13,381 nucleotides of DNA from Hyphomicrobiales bacterium (GCA_017305815.1 JAFKJZ010000260.1:1-13381), one strand, 5' to 3'; positions 1 through 7,119 are shown, counted from the stretch's first letter. Numbers and translations are program-made. The notes: generated from the letters alone by a model not told the origin.

Positions 1-84
1 CACGCGGATGTGAAAGCCGTCGCGGTCGACAGATTTGCGCGCGGCAAGCTAGAAGCAGAGCGCATCGATCAAAGCGAGACTTGA
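1..84 (+). CDS. C-terminal end of an unidentified gene (partial)
   Basis: Frame 1 is open from the window edge to a TGA at 82-84, giving 27 residues that end in ERIDQSET. The stop codon is followed directly by the ATG of dsbB, so the two genes are probably cotranscribed and translationally coupled. The tail is charged, contains no cysteine and shows no motif that identifies a family. Reading it as a real gene rests on the open frame and the exact stop/start junction. The product cannot be named from this fragment. Confidence 0.5.
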   Translation, partial: HADVKAVAVDRFARGKLEAERIDQSET

Positions 85-585
85 ATGGCCGACCATACCT
101 CCCGCCGCCTGCCGCTTGCCGTCCTCAGCTTCGGATTGGGCCTCGCGGCGATCCTGGGCGCCTGGGGCTTCCAGATCTTCGGCGGCTATTCCCCCTGCAA
201 GCTCTGCCTCGAACAACGCATTCCCTATTATCTCGGCCTGCCCGTGCTGCTGGTCGCGATCCTGCTGCTCGCCGCCCGCAAGTCGACGGGGCTGGCGCGC
301 GCGCTGCTCGTTCTGGCCGGGGTGATCTTCCTCGTCGGCCTCGGCCTCGGCATCTATCATGCCGGCGTCGAATGGAAATTCTGGCTCGGCCCGGCCGATT
401 GCGGCGGCGGCCTGACGACGACGAGCAACGCCGGCGACCTGCTGGCGCAGGTGAACAAGACGAAAGTGGTGAGTTGCACCGACGCCGCGCTGCGCGTCCT
501 CGGGCTCTCCTTCGCCGGCTGGAACGCCGTCGTCTCGGCCGTGATCGCCGCCCTCCTGCTCCGCGCCGGCCTGCGCCGGGCGTGA
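85..585 (+). CDS. dsbB: Disulfide bond formation protein B (DsbB family)
   Basis: This is an inner-membrane protein of the family that reoxidises periplasmic DsbA and passes the electrons to quinone. The 166 residues form four hydrophobic segments (about 9-32, 47-64, 70-91 and 137-160). Two cysteine pairs fit the family: C38-x-x-C41 in SPCKLCLEQR after the first segment, and C106/C131 in the second periplasmic loop. The E. coli protein uses comparable pairs at 41/44 and 104/130. The arginine after the first pair (R45) is also typical. The ATG starts immediately after the upstream stop, with only a weak purine-rich ribosome site inside the preceding gene. No dsbA is present in the window, although the thioredoxin-like TlpA at 11342-12004 works in the same compartment. 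The gene looks intact. Confidence 0.93.
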   Translation: MADHTSRRLPLAVLSFGLGLAAILGAWGFQIFGGYSPCKLCLEQRIPYYLGLPVLLVAILLLAARKSTGLARALLVLAGVIFLVGLGLGIYHAGVEWKFWLGPADCGGGLTTTSNAGDLLAQVNKTKVVSCTDAALRVLGLSFAGWNAVVSAVIAALLLRAGLRRA

Positions 586-588
586 GCC

Positions 589-602
589 GGCGGCCGGCCG
601 CC
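589..602. repeat. 14-base perfect GC palindrome between convergent genes
   Basis: GGCGGCCGGCCGCC is its own reverse complement. It lies between the dsbB stop (583-585) and the restored stop of the minus-strand methyltransferase (602-604). It could help end transcription from both sides, but it has no loop and no T-run, so it does not meet the usual terminator form. In DNA this GC-rich it may be chance. Confidence 0.35.
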
Positions 603-1407
603 TAGGCCGACTCTTCGTCGGCGGCGGCCTGCGTCAGCTGGTGCAGGACGATGCCGCGCGTCAATCGACGCCGGCCGCCATCGGGATCCGCACCGTGCGC
701 GTCCGGACCAGCACCGCCTCGTCGAGACCGGGCCCCTCGGTGCCGAGCAGCACCGCGACGCGGGCCGGCCGCTTCAGCTCGGCCAGCCGGAATTCGCCAT
801 TCGGGCTCAGCGACACCGCCGTGAAGCCGTGCTCTTCCAGCAGCGCCACGACATCCTCCGAAGGCCCCAGCTTCGCGTGCGGCAGCGTCAACGTATTGCC
901 GACCGAGACGCGGATCGCCTTCCGATAGAACGGGTCGCAGCAATGCGAATCGAGCAGGATGGCATCGGCGCCGAAGGCGGCGGCGTTGCGGAAGATGCCG
1001 CCGAGATTGTCGTGGTTGGCGATCCCCATCAGCACCACGACCAGCGCCCGGCCGGAAAGACCTGCAAGCAGCGCATCGGCCGTGGGCGCCGGCGCGCGGT
1101 GGCCGAGCGCCAGGATGCCGCGGTGGATATGGAAGCCGACAATGCCGTCGAGCACGGTCTGGCTCGCGGCATAGACCGGCACGTCATCAGCCAGGCGATC
1201 GGTGATGTCGCCGAGGCCGACGACGCGCTTCTCGTCGAGGAGCAGGGAGACGGGCTGGTGCCGCTTCGATTCGAGCAGGGTCCGCAGCACCACCTCGCCC
1301 TCGGCGATGAAGTGGTCCTCGCGGCCGACGAGGTCGCGCTCGCGCACATGGCAATAGGCGGCGATGCGCGGATCGGCGGGGTCGGTGATGCGGATCAGGT
1401 TCGGCAA
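602..1407 (-). pseudogene. SpoU/TrmH-family RNA 2'-O-methyltransferase, broken near its C-terminus
   Basis: The SPOUT family transfers methyl from AdoMet to a ribose 2'-OH in tRNA or rRNA, using a C-terminal trefoil knot. Motif 1 is present at residues 131-153 with the conserved arginine (R140 in GGIFRNA), and motif 2 at 221-228 (LGTEGPGL). Motif 3 begins at 241 as IPMAAGVD and then meets TGA at 661-663. The family continues here with an SLNVA-type stretch that completes the cofactor pocket. In another frame the DNA goes on with RGIVLHQLTQAAADEESA and stops at 602-604, which is the expected family C-terminus. About 16 bases encoding the SLNVA part therefore appear to be missing. The start is taken as TTG at 1405-1407, 30 bases after the HNH gene stop, because the following residues fit the family; no clear ribosome site is seen. 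The exact RNA target is unknown. Confidence 0.8.
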
Positions 1408-1437
1408 GACGGGCGGCAGGCTGGGGAGGAAGGCGGA

Positions 1438-1995
1438 CTACGGGTCCAGTTCCGTATCCCAGTAGAGATAATCGAGCCAGCTGTCGTGCAGATAATTCGG
1501 CGGGAACAGGCGACCATTGTTGTGCAGGTCGGAGACGCTCGGCTGGTAGGGCTTCTGCCGCGGCCACATCCTGGCATCGGCCGAGGTGAGGCTGCCCTTG
1601 CGCAGATTGCAGGGCGAGCAGGCGGCCACGACATTTTCCCACGTCGTCTGGCCGCCGCGGGCGCGCGGGATGACGTGGTCGAAGGTCAGGTCCTCGCGCG
1701 CGCTGCAATACTGACACTGGAAGCGGTCGCGCAGGAAGACGTTGAAGCGGGTGAAGGCCGGGTTGCGGGCCGGCGTCATGTAGCTCTTCAGCGAGACGAC
1801 GCTGGGCAGCCGCATCCGGAAGGACGGGCTGCGGATGTCGATGTCGTATTCCGAGACGATATTCACGCGATCGAGGAAGACCGCCTTGATCGTGTCCTGC
1901 CACGACCAGAGCGAGAGCGGGTAGTAGCTCAGCGGCCGGTAATCGGCATTGAGCACAAGGGCCGGATGGGCGCCGGGCGACACGGCTATCGTCAA
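1438..1995 (-). CDS. HNH endonuclease family protein
   Basis: The 185-residue protein carries a complete zinc-supported HNH nuclease fold: C94-x-x-C97, then D106-H107 in TFDHVIPR, GGQTTWEN with N121, and C126-x-x-C129-N130. An N-terminal region of about 90 residues beginning near ALVLNADYRPLSYYPLSLW precedes it, and the end is the conserved LDYLYWDTELDP. This arrangement is a widespread, single-copy chromosomal family in alphaproteobacteria whose cellular role is not established. The start is TTG at 1993-1995, supported by a good ribosome site six bases upstream. A GTG four codons later is the alternative. The gene leads a probable two-gene transcript with the methyltransferase. All metal and catalytic residues are present, so it should be active. 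Confidence 0.88.
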   Translation of the reverse strand: MTIAVSPGAHPALVLNADYRPLSYYPLSLWSWQDTIKAVFLDRVNIVSEYDIDIRSPSFRMRLPSVVSLKSYMTPARNPAFTRFNVFLRDRFQCQYCSAREDLTFDHVIPRARGGQTTWENVVAACSPCNLRKGSLTSADARMWPRQKPYQPSVSDLHNNGRLFPPNYLHDSWLDYLYWDTELDP

Positions 1996-2001
1996 GACAG
2001 G

Positions 2002-2009
2002 CTTCCTCT
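2002..2009 (-). promoter_or_regulatory. Ribosome binding site deciding a TTG start
   Basis: On the minus strand AGAGGAAG sits six bases before the TTG at 1993-1995. It supports TTG as the true start of the HNH gene over the in-frame GTG four codons downstream. Confidence 0.6.
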
Positions 2010-2046
2010 GTTGAGACTCGCCGAAACCTCGAGATTGCCGAAATAG

Positions 2047-2074
2047 TCTATAGGCTCTGTGTCATCCTTGTGAA
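2047..2074 (-). promoter_or_regulatory. Candidate sigma-70-type promoter for the HNH gene
   Basis: Reading the minus strand, TTCACA (2069-2074) is followed after 16 bases by TATAGA (2047-2052). This lies about 50 bases before the TTG start and within an AT-richer patch of an otherwise GC-rich region. The -35 is only a moderate match. The 16-base palindrome at 2081-2096 lies directly upstream, where an activator or repressor could act. Confidence 0.38.
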
Positions 2075-2080
2075 GCCAAT

Positions 2081-2096
2081 GAAACGTTGACGTTTC
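2081..2096. promoter_or_regulatory. Inverted repeat, possible operator
   Basis: GAAACGT-TG-ACGTTTC is a perfect 7-base inverted repeat with a 2-base centre. It sits in the 113-base gap between two minus-strand genes, just upstream of the candidate HNH promoter and downstream of the esterase stop. The half-site resembles those bound by dimeric helix-turn-helix repressors such as the LacI family. No such regulator is encoded in the window, so its use is unproven. A weak transcript-end hairpin for the esterase is the alternative, but no T-run follows. Confidence 0.4.
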
Positions 2097-2108
2097 CGTG
2101 CGCGTCGA

Positions 2109-2762
2109 TCAGGCCTCGGCTGTGGCAAAAATGCGTTTCAGGAAGGCCGCCCCTGCGGCAAGTCCGGCCTCGTCGATGCTGTGTCCGAGGGCCGGCCGCT
2201 CGATCGCCGCGACCGGGAAACCGGCGTCGAGAAGCGCCCTTTCCGTCTCCTTGAGCGCGGCGACGGGAATCACCTCGTCCAGCGCGCCATGCACCAGCAG
2301 GATCGGCGGCCGGCTCTTCGTCTCCGCCTTCAGCCGCTCGACGCCGGCGATGCGCCCGGAATAGGCGACGATGCCGGCCATCTCGTTCGGCCGGCGCGGG
2401 CCGACCTGCAGCGCCATCATCGTGCCCTGGCTGAAGCCGACCAGCGCCAGGTCGGCATCGGTCAGGCCGTGCCGCGCCAGTTCGGCGTCGAGGAATTCGT
2501 CGAGCTTCGGCGCGGCCGTGGAAGCGCCCTGCCAGTATTCATGCGCATCGCGCACGGAGAGGCGGAACCATTGCCGGCACATGCCCCAATCGGACGGATC
2601 GGGCGCATCGGGAGCGACGAAATAGACATCCGGAAACAGCGGCGCCCAATGCCGGCCGATGTCGATGAGATCGTGTCCGTCGGCCCCGACGCCATGCAGC
2701 AGGACGACGAGTTTCTTGGGCTTGCCGCCGGAAAGCGGAGCGAGGCGCGGACCATCGAGCAT
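2109..2762 (-). CDS. Alpha/beta hydrolase, phospholipase/carboxylesterase family
   Basis: This 217-residue protein belongs to the small cytosolic esterases that hydrolyse short-chain esters or lysophospholipids. The catalytic triad can be read directly: S111 in GFSQG, D162 in HGALDEVIP and H194 in LGHS. The oxyanion region VVLLHGVGADG (19-29) is also conserved. The length is normal and there is no signal peptide or membrane segment, so it should act in the cytoplasm. ATG at 2760-2762 has AGGGA six bases upstream. The gene is divergent from gluQ with 91 bases between the start codons. Substrate cannot be predicted, and nothing nearby forms a pathway with it. Confidence 0.88.
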   Translation of the reverse strand: MLDGPRLAPLSGGKPKKLVVLLHGVGADGHDLIDIGRHWAPLFPDVYFVAPDAPDPSDWGMCRQWFRLSVRDAHEYWQGASTAAPKLDEFLDAELARHGLTDADLALVGFSQGTMMALQVGPRRPNEMAGIVAYSGRIAGVERLKAETKSRPPILLVHGALDEVIPVAALKETERALLDAGFPVAAIERPALGHSIDEAGLAAGAAFLKRIFATAEA

Positions 2763-2853
2763 GGAAAATCCCTGTTGCAGGCAGGCAAACGAATCTGGCT
2801 CATGCTAGCAAGTCCGCATCCCGTTTCGCCATCCCGCACGACGTCGCGCCGAC

Positions 2854-3708
2854 ATGTCCCGCACCTTCCGCTTTGCCCCGAGCCCGAATGGCGAGCTGCA
2901 TCTCGGCCACGCCTATTCGGCATTGCTCAACGGCGACCTGGCGCGGGAGACCGGCGGGCGGCTGCTGATCCGGATCGAGGACATCGACGTGACGCGCTGC
3001 CGGCCGGAGTTCGAGGCCGCGATCCTCGACGATCTCGCCTGGCTCGGGCTCGACTGGGAACGGCCGGTGCGCCGACAGTCCGAACATTTCGACGCCTATG
3101 CGGAAGCGCTCGGCCGGCTGAAGGCCATGGACCTGGTCTATCCAAGCTTCCAGAGCCGGGCGGAGATCCGTGCCGCGACCGCGAGCCCGGACTGGCCCCG
3201 CGATCCGGACGGCGCGCCGCTCTATCCAGGCGGAGATCGGGACCTGCCGGCGCGCGAGGCGGAGGCGCGGATCGCGTCCGGCGCCCCCTATGCCTGGCGG
3301 CTGAAGATGGACGCGGCCATGGCCAAGGCCGGCCCCCTCGCCTTCGCCGAACAGGGTCGCGGCCCGGAAGGCGAGACGGGAAGGGTGACGGCGGAGCCCG
3401 GCCGCTGGGGCGACGTGGTGATCGCGCGCAAGGAGATCCCCACCAGCTACCATCTCTCCGTCGTCGTCGACGACGCGCTGCAGGGCATCACCGACGTCGT
3501 GCGCGGCGAAGACCTCTTCCACGCCACCAGCGTGCACCGCCTGCTGCAGGCCCTGCTCGACTTGCCGGAACCCGCCTATCGCCATCACGGCCTGATCCGC
3601 GACGCCGAGGGGCGCAAGCTGTCGAAGTCGGAGGGTTCCACCGGGCTGCGCGTCCTGCGCGACGCCGGCGCGACGCCGGCCGAGATCCGCGCCCTCGTCG
3701 GGCTCTAA
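2854..3708 (+). CDS. gluQ: Glutamyl-Q tRNA(Asp) synthetase
   Basis: GluQ-RS activates glutamate and attaches it to queuosine at position 34 of tRNA(Asp). The 284 residues form a class I synthetase catalytic core without the anticodon-binding domain of GltX (GltX has roughly 470 residues), which separates the two. The HIGH-type motif is HLGH at 16-19 after FRFAPSPNG, and the KMSKS-type motif is KLSKS at 255-259. Other conserved blocks include LIRIEDID (38-45 region), WGDVVIARKEIPTSYHL and VVDDALQGITDVVRGEDL. The cysteines that bind zinc in the E. coli enzyme are not seen in the matching region, as I recall is usual in alphaproteobacteria. The stop lies 7 bases from the stop of the converging transporter gene. 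The gene appears intact. Confidence 0.92.
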   Translation: MSRTFRFAPSPNGELHLGHAYSALLNGDLARETGGRLLIRIEDIDVTRCRPEFEAAILDDLAWLGLDWERPVRRQSEHFDAYAEALGRLKAMDLVYPSFQSRAEIRAATASPDWPRDPDGAPLYPGGDRDLPAREAEARIASGAPYAWRLKMDAAMAKAGPLAFAEQGRGPEGETGRVTAEPGRWGDVVIARKEIPTSYHLSVVVDDALQGITDVVRGEDLFHATSVHRLLQALLDLPEPAYRHHGLIRDAEGRKLSKSEGSTGLRVLRDAGATPAEIRALVGL

Positions 3709-3715
3709 CGCCCGA

Positions 3716-4608
3716 TCAGCCGACGCCGAGCACGTAGAGCCATATCGTCACCGTGAACAGGCTGAGCAGCGTCGACAGCGAGACGGCGCTCGCCGTGCTG
3801 GCGACGCCGGCCTTGTAGTGATTGGCGAGCAGGTAGGCGTTCACCCCGCAGGGCATGGCGGCGAAGACGACGGCGACGCCGGCCCAGACCGGCGGCATCG
3901 GCAGCACATGCGCCAGGCCGAGCACGATCAGGGGGTGGACGACCAGCTTCAGGATGCTGATGACAAAGGAGGCCTTGAGGTCGCCGGCGAAGCCGTAGCG
4001 GCGCAGCGCCAGCCCCATCGAGATCAGCGCGCAGGGCACCGACGAGGCCGCCAGCATGCGCACCACCTCGCCGGCCGGGCCGCTCGCCTGGATGCCGGCG
4101 ATCTGGCCGATCGCGCCGGCATGCGCGAAATGCCTGACTCCGAGCCCTCCGCGAACAAGGTCGCGGCTGTCGTCATGACCGGCAGATGGATGGCGATCAG
4201 CAGAAAGAGCGGCACGGCGCCCTCTTCGCCGAAGGCGTTTAGGATCACCGGCACGCCGACAAACACGGTGTTGGACTGGCCGGAGGCGAAGCCCTGCATC
4301 ACCGCCTCGACATGGGCCCGGCCGAACACCCGCCTGGCGATCAGGAAGCCGATGCCGAAGACGATGAAAGCGCCGGTGAAATAGGCGATCCAGTAGCCCC
4401 AGGGCTGGCCGCCTTCCGGCATCTTCGCTTCCGACAGCGTCTTGAAGATCAAGACCGGCACGGCGATGCCGAACACATATTCCGACAGGCCGTCGGCGGC
4501 CCGGTCGCCGAGATGCTTGGTCCAGCCGGCGAGATAGCCGACGCTGATTAGCCCGGCGATCGGCAGCACGATGAAAGCGATCTCGGTCAGGCGGCCGAGC
4601 ATCAGCAT
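3716..4608 (-). pseudogene. AEC-family (auxin efflux carrier-like) permease, frameshifted
   Basis: The family comprises about 300-320-residue inner-membrane permeases with some ten helices, often exporting or exchanging organic acids or related compounds. From ATG at 4606-4608 the product reads MLMLGRLTEIAFIVLPIAG and proceeds normally to TTAATLFAEGSES near 4135. It then enters a nonsense frame. The rest of the family sequence resumes in a different frame as AGAIGQIAGIQASGP, followed by VPCALISMGLALRR and a hydrophobic C-terminus stopping at 3716-3718. Roughly 12 codons that normally form a helix (a THPIILG-type stretch) are missing at the switch, around 4115-4135, so this is a loss and not a simple slip. 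Both flanks are well conserved. A start at 4600-4602 is also possible. A candidate promoter lies at 4688-4716. Confidence 0.8.
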
Positions 4609-4687
4609 GCGCCGGCCCCCGGCAGGGCGGTGATGGGGAAGGCACAGGCGGGCATGCGGGATCACAAGGCTGGGAGGTTGGTTCCCG

Positions 4688-4716
4688 ACAGTAGAAAGCG
4701 CTGCCGCAGCGGTCAA
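4688..4716 (-). promoter_or_regulatory. Candidate promoter for the AEC permease gene
   Basis: On the minus strand TTGACC (4711-4716) is followed after exactly 17 bases by TACTGT (4688-4693). Both boxes are near the sigma-70-type consensus. The untranslated leader would be about 70 bases to the ATG at 4608. It faces away from the candidate promoter at 4737-4765, with 20 bases between the two -35 boxes. Confidence 0.5.
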
Positions 4717-4736
4717 CCGGCGCGACCATGGTTCCG

Positions 4737-4765
4737 CTTGGCTCCGCCGCCTCGCACACTATAGT
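4737..4765 (+). promoter_or_regulatory. Candidate promoter for the short-chain dehydrogenase
   Basis: CTTGGC (4737-4742) and TATAGT (4760-4765) are separated by 17 bases. This is close to the rhizobial housekeeping form CTTGAC-17-CTATAT. The start codon follows about 50 bases later. No ribosome site stronger than the GGGAGCAGCAGAG patch is seen. Confidence 0.5.
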
Positions 4766-4815
4766 CCGGCCGTCGCGCCGAAGCCCGGCGCGGAACGGGA
4801 GCAGCAGAGACCAGC

Positions 4816-5649
4816 ATGACGGACGCCCGATCGATCCTCGTCACCGGCGCCTCGACCGGCATCGGCCGCGATGCCGCGCTGGCCCTGAAGACGCGCGGCT
4901 GGCGCGTCTTCGCAACGGCGCGCAAGCCGGAGGATCTCGCCGCCCTCGCCGAGGCCGGATGCGAGGCGCTCTACCTCGACTATGTGGACGAGGCGTCGAT
5001 CCATGCCTGCGCCGACGCCGTGCTCGAACGGACCGGTGGCCGGCTCGATGCGCTGTTCAACAACGGCGCCTATGGCCAGGTCGGTGCGGTCGAGGATCTC
5101 ACCACCGACGTCCTGCGCCGGCAGTTCGAAACCAATGTCTTCGGCTGGCACACGCTGACCCGCCGCATCGTGCCGGTGATGCGGGCGCAGGGCCATGGCC
5201 GCATCGTCCAGTGCTCGTCCATCCTCGGCTTCGTCGCCGGCAAGTATCGCGGCGCCTATGTCGGCTCGAAATTCGCGCTCGAAGGCCTGACCGATTCGCT
5301 GCGCATCGAGCTCTGCGGCAGCGGGGTCCAAGTGGCGCTGATCGAGCCCGGCCCGATCGCCACGCGCTTCACCCAGAACGCACTGGCGAATTTTCATGCG
5401 ACCGTCGATGTCGAGGGCTCGATCCACCGCGACGAATACCAGTCGCAGCTCGCGCGCATGAAGGGCACCCGCCGCCCTTCCCGCTTCAAGCTCGGGCCGG
5501 AGGCGGTGACCGCTGCCCTGCTGCATGCGCTCGAAAGCTCGCGGCCGCGCCTTCGCTACCGCGTCACCGTGCTGACCAAGGCGGCGGCCGTGATGAAGCG
5601 GCTGCTACCGGCCCGCCTGATGGACCGGCTGATCGCGCGGAATTCCTGA
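4816..5649 (+). CDS. Short-chain dehydrogenase/reductase (SDR), NAD(P)-dependent
   Basis: The 277-residue protein is a classical SDR oxidoreductase. The cofactor motif TGASTGIG spans residues 10-17. The helix-4 asparagine is N107, and the catalytic serine is S134 or S135 in CSSILG. Y148 and K152 complete the active site in AYVGSKFALEGLTDSLR. The usual NNAG stretch reads NNGAYG (82-87), a variant I recall from one SDR subgroup. The arginine in ATARK (R36) hints at NADP(H) preference. A C-terminal extension of about 60 residues rich in arginine and leucine lies beyond the core, perhaps contacting membrane or lipid substrate. Specific substrate is unknown. A candidate promoter lies 50 bases upstream, and tspO follows after 90 bases. 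Confidence 0.9.
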   Translation: MTDARSILVTGASTGIGRDAALALKTRGWRVFATARKPEDLAALAEAGCEALYLDYVDEASIHACADAVLERTGGRLDALFNNGAYGQVGAVEDLTTDVLRRQFETNVFGWHTLTRRIVPVMRAQGHGRIVQCSSILGFVAGKYRGAYVGSKFALEGLTDSLRIELCGSGVQVALIEPGPIATRFTQNALANFHATVDVEGSIHRDEYQSQLARMKGTRRPSRFKLGPEAVTAALLHALESSRPRLRYRVTVLTKAAAVMKRLLPARLMDRLIARNS

Positions 5650-5739
5650 GCGGGAAATCGCAGGGCACTGGAACCGGAACGCCCCGGCGCGCGTAGAAGG
5701 AGCATCGGGCGCGGGACGCGCCGCCGTGAGGGTATTGCC

Positions 5740-6255
5740 ATGAGTTCCGTTTCCGCCGATTTCCGCTCGCCGCATTTCTGGCTGTCGCCGGGCTCGCTGG
5801 TCCGCCTGGTCGTGAGCCTCGCCATCTGCTTCGCCGCCGCGGCGCTCGGCTCGTGGATGACCCTGCCCAGCATCCCGACGTGGTATGCGGGCTTGGCGAA
5901 GCCGTTCTTCAGCCCGCCGAACTGGGTGTTCGGGCCGGTCTGGACCCTGCTCTACGCGATGATGGCGGTGGCGTTCTGGCGGGTATGGGTGCTCGGCCGC
6001 GGCACGACGCTGCAGGTCGCCGTCCTCGCCTTCGCGGTGCAGCTGGTGCTGAACGTCGCCTGGTCCGGAGCCTTCTTCGCCCTGCACATGCCGTGGCTGG
6101 CGCTGATCGACATCGTCGCGCTACTGCTCGCCATCATCGCGACCATGGGCGCCTTCTCGCGGATCGACGGGCTTTCGAGCTGGCTTCTGCTGCCCTATCT
6201 CGCCTGGGTCTCGTTCGCCAGCGTGCTGAACGCGGCGGTCTGGTGGCTCAATTGA
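5740..6255 (+). CDS. tspO: TspO/MBR family tryptophan-rich sensory protein
   Basis: TspO proteins are five-helix membrane proteins that bind porphyrins and, in some bacteria, influence tetrapyrrole metabolism or stress responses. The 171 residues carry the family marks: WYAGLAKPFFSPPNWVFGP (48-66), W68 with LLY, QLVLNVAWSGAFF (101-113) and the terminal LPYLAWVSFASVLN (about 151-164). Tryptophan is frequent throughout. About 18 extra residues precede the first helix compared with minimal members. ATG at 5740 has GAGGG at a suitable distance. It may be read through from the dehydrogenase gene, since no strong promoter is visible in the 90-base gap. Nearby corrin enzyme PduO makes a tetrapyrrole link thinkable but unproven. 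Confidence 0.92.
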   Translation: MSSVSADFRSPHFWLSPGSLVRLVVSLAICFAAAALGSWMTLPSIPTWYAGLAKPFFSPPNWVFGPVWTLLYAMMAVAFWRVWVLGRGTTLQVAVLAFAVQLVLNVAWSGAFFALHMPWLALIDIVALLLAIIATMGAFSRIDGLSSWLLLPYLAWVSFASVLNAAVWWLN

Positions 6256-6335
6256 GCGCAGGCCGCGCATATGGCGAGGCGGCGAAGATCGAGCGTATAA
6301 GGACGGATCGATCCGATTCCTGAAGCAAGAGCCCG

Positions 6336-6527
6336 ATGAACAGCTTCTTTTACTATCTGATCCCGATTGCGCTCGCCGCCGTGGCCATCGTGCTGCTGCT
6401 GGGGCTGTTCAACATGCTGCGCGGCGGCTCGCCGGAGCGGTCGCAGAAGCTGATGCGGATGCGCGTCTTGCTGCAGTTCGCGGCGATCATCATCATGATG
6501 GCTGCCCTGTATTTCTCGGCCCGCTGA
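6336..6527 (+). CDS. HIG1-domain (twin transmembrane) small protein
   Basis: The 63-residue product has two hydrophobic helices (about 6-27 and 44-60) joined by a basic loop containing RGGSPERSQKLMRMRVLLQF. That loop matches the HIG_1_N pattern of hypoxia-induced family proteins, whose mitochondrial relatives bind respiratory complexes III and IV. In Hyphomicrobiales a small gene of this kind is commonly found just before the cobalamin adenosyltransferase gene. The stop is nine bases before the next start, and a weak AAGAG precedes its own ATG. Bacterial function is poorly established; a respiratory-complex role is an inference from the mitochondrial relatives. Confidence 0.82.
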   Translation: MNSFFYYLIPIALAAVAIVLLLGLFNMLRGGSPERSQKLMRMRVLLQFAAIIIMMAALYFSAR

Positions 6528-6536
6528 GGCATTCCG

Positions 6537-7109
6537 ATGGTCGCGCTCACCCGCATCTACACAAGAACCGGCGATGACGGGACCACGTCCCTCGTCACGG
6601 GAGAGCGCCGCGCCAAATCCGATCTCCGCGTCGACAGCTACGGCACGATCGACGAGACCAACGCCCAGGTCGGCGCCGCCCGGCTCCACCTCGCCGACCA
6701 TCCCGTCGTCGACGCCATGCTGGCGCGCATCCAGAACGATCTCTTCGACCTCGGCGCCGACCTGTCGACGCCGGAAACCGGCCTGAAGCCCGGCCGCGAG
6801 GCGCTGCGCATCATCGACGCGCAGACCGACCGGCTGGAAGCCGAGATCGACCAGCTGAATGCCGAGCTGAGCCCGCTGCGCTCCTTCGTGCTGCCGGGCG
6901 GTTCGCCGGCGGCGGCGCATCTGCACATCGCCCGCACCGTGACGCGCCGCGCCGAACGGGTGATGGTCGAGCTCGCCTCGCGCGAGGCTGTCAATCCGGC
7001 GGCAATCCGCTATGTCAACCGGCTGTCGGACTTCCTGTTCGTCGCCGCCCGTTACGTCAATGATCGCGGCGCCACGGATGTCCTGTGGGTGCCCGGCCAG
7101 AACCGGTGA
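6537..7109 (+). CDS. pduO: PduO-type ATP:cob(I)alamin adenosyltransferase
   Basis: The enzyme transfers the adenosyl group of ATP to reduced corrinoid, making coenzyme B12 in the cytoplasm. The 190 residues fit the PduO/MMAB type and not the CobA/CobO type. The N-terminal ATP-binding stretch TRTGDDGTTSL is at 9-19, YGTIDETNAQVG at 35-46, TRRAERVMVEL at 136-146 and YVNRLSDFLFVAAR at 159-172. The trimer-interface arginine and glutamate residues (R137, R138, E140) are present. The length is usual. The ribosome site GAGG overlaps the stop of the HIG1 gene, nine bases upstream, and the rhomboid gene begins ten bases after the stop, so the three genes form one tight transcript. No other cobalamin gene or adenosylcobalamin-dependent enzyme lies in the window. 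Confidence 0.93.
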   Translation: MVALTRIYTRTGDDGTTSLVTGERRAKSDLRVDSYGTIDETNAQVGAARLHLADHPVVDAMLARIQNDLFDLGADLSTPETGLKPGREALRIIDAQTDRLEAEIDQLNAELSPLRSFVLPGGSPAAAHLHIARTVTRRAERVMVELASREAVNPAAIRYVNRLSDFLFVAARYVNDRGATDVLWVPGQNR

Positions 7110-7119
7110 GGAACGACGC

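Noticed and set aside
602..943. Separate small minus-strand gene of 113 codons
   Set aside because: Only its last 18 residues resemble a protein, and these are the displaced C-terminus of the methyltransferase; the rest is a shadow frame.
1438..1995. HNH gene as part of a restriction, defence or homing element
   Set aside because: It is a stand-alone chromosomal family with no methylase partner of the DNA type, no intron or intein and no mobile genes around it; the adjoining methyltransferase is an RNA enzyme.
829..2046. Long plus-strand open frame of 405 codons opposite the methyltransferase and HNH genes
   Set aside because: It is the antisense of two recognisable families and shows only the low-complexity arginine/glycine/aspartate composition usual for shadow frames in GC-rich DNA.
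2181..3737. Plus-strand open frame of 518 codons spanning the esterase and gluQ
   Set aside because: It overlaps both genes in the wrong frame, has an arginine- and proline-rich composition without motifs, and gluQ is clear in its own frame.
6246..6257. Twelve-base palindrome GCTCAATTGAGC over the tspO stop codon
   Set aside because: It is short and overlaps coding sequence, with no T-run or promoter beside it; most likely chance.
7012..7119. N-terminal extension of the rhomboid protein
   Set aside because: The extra residues overlap the adenosyltransferase gene in another frame and do not resemble rhomboids; the ATG at 7120 has its own ribosome site.
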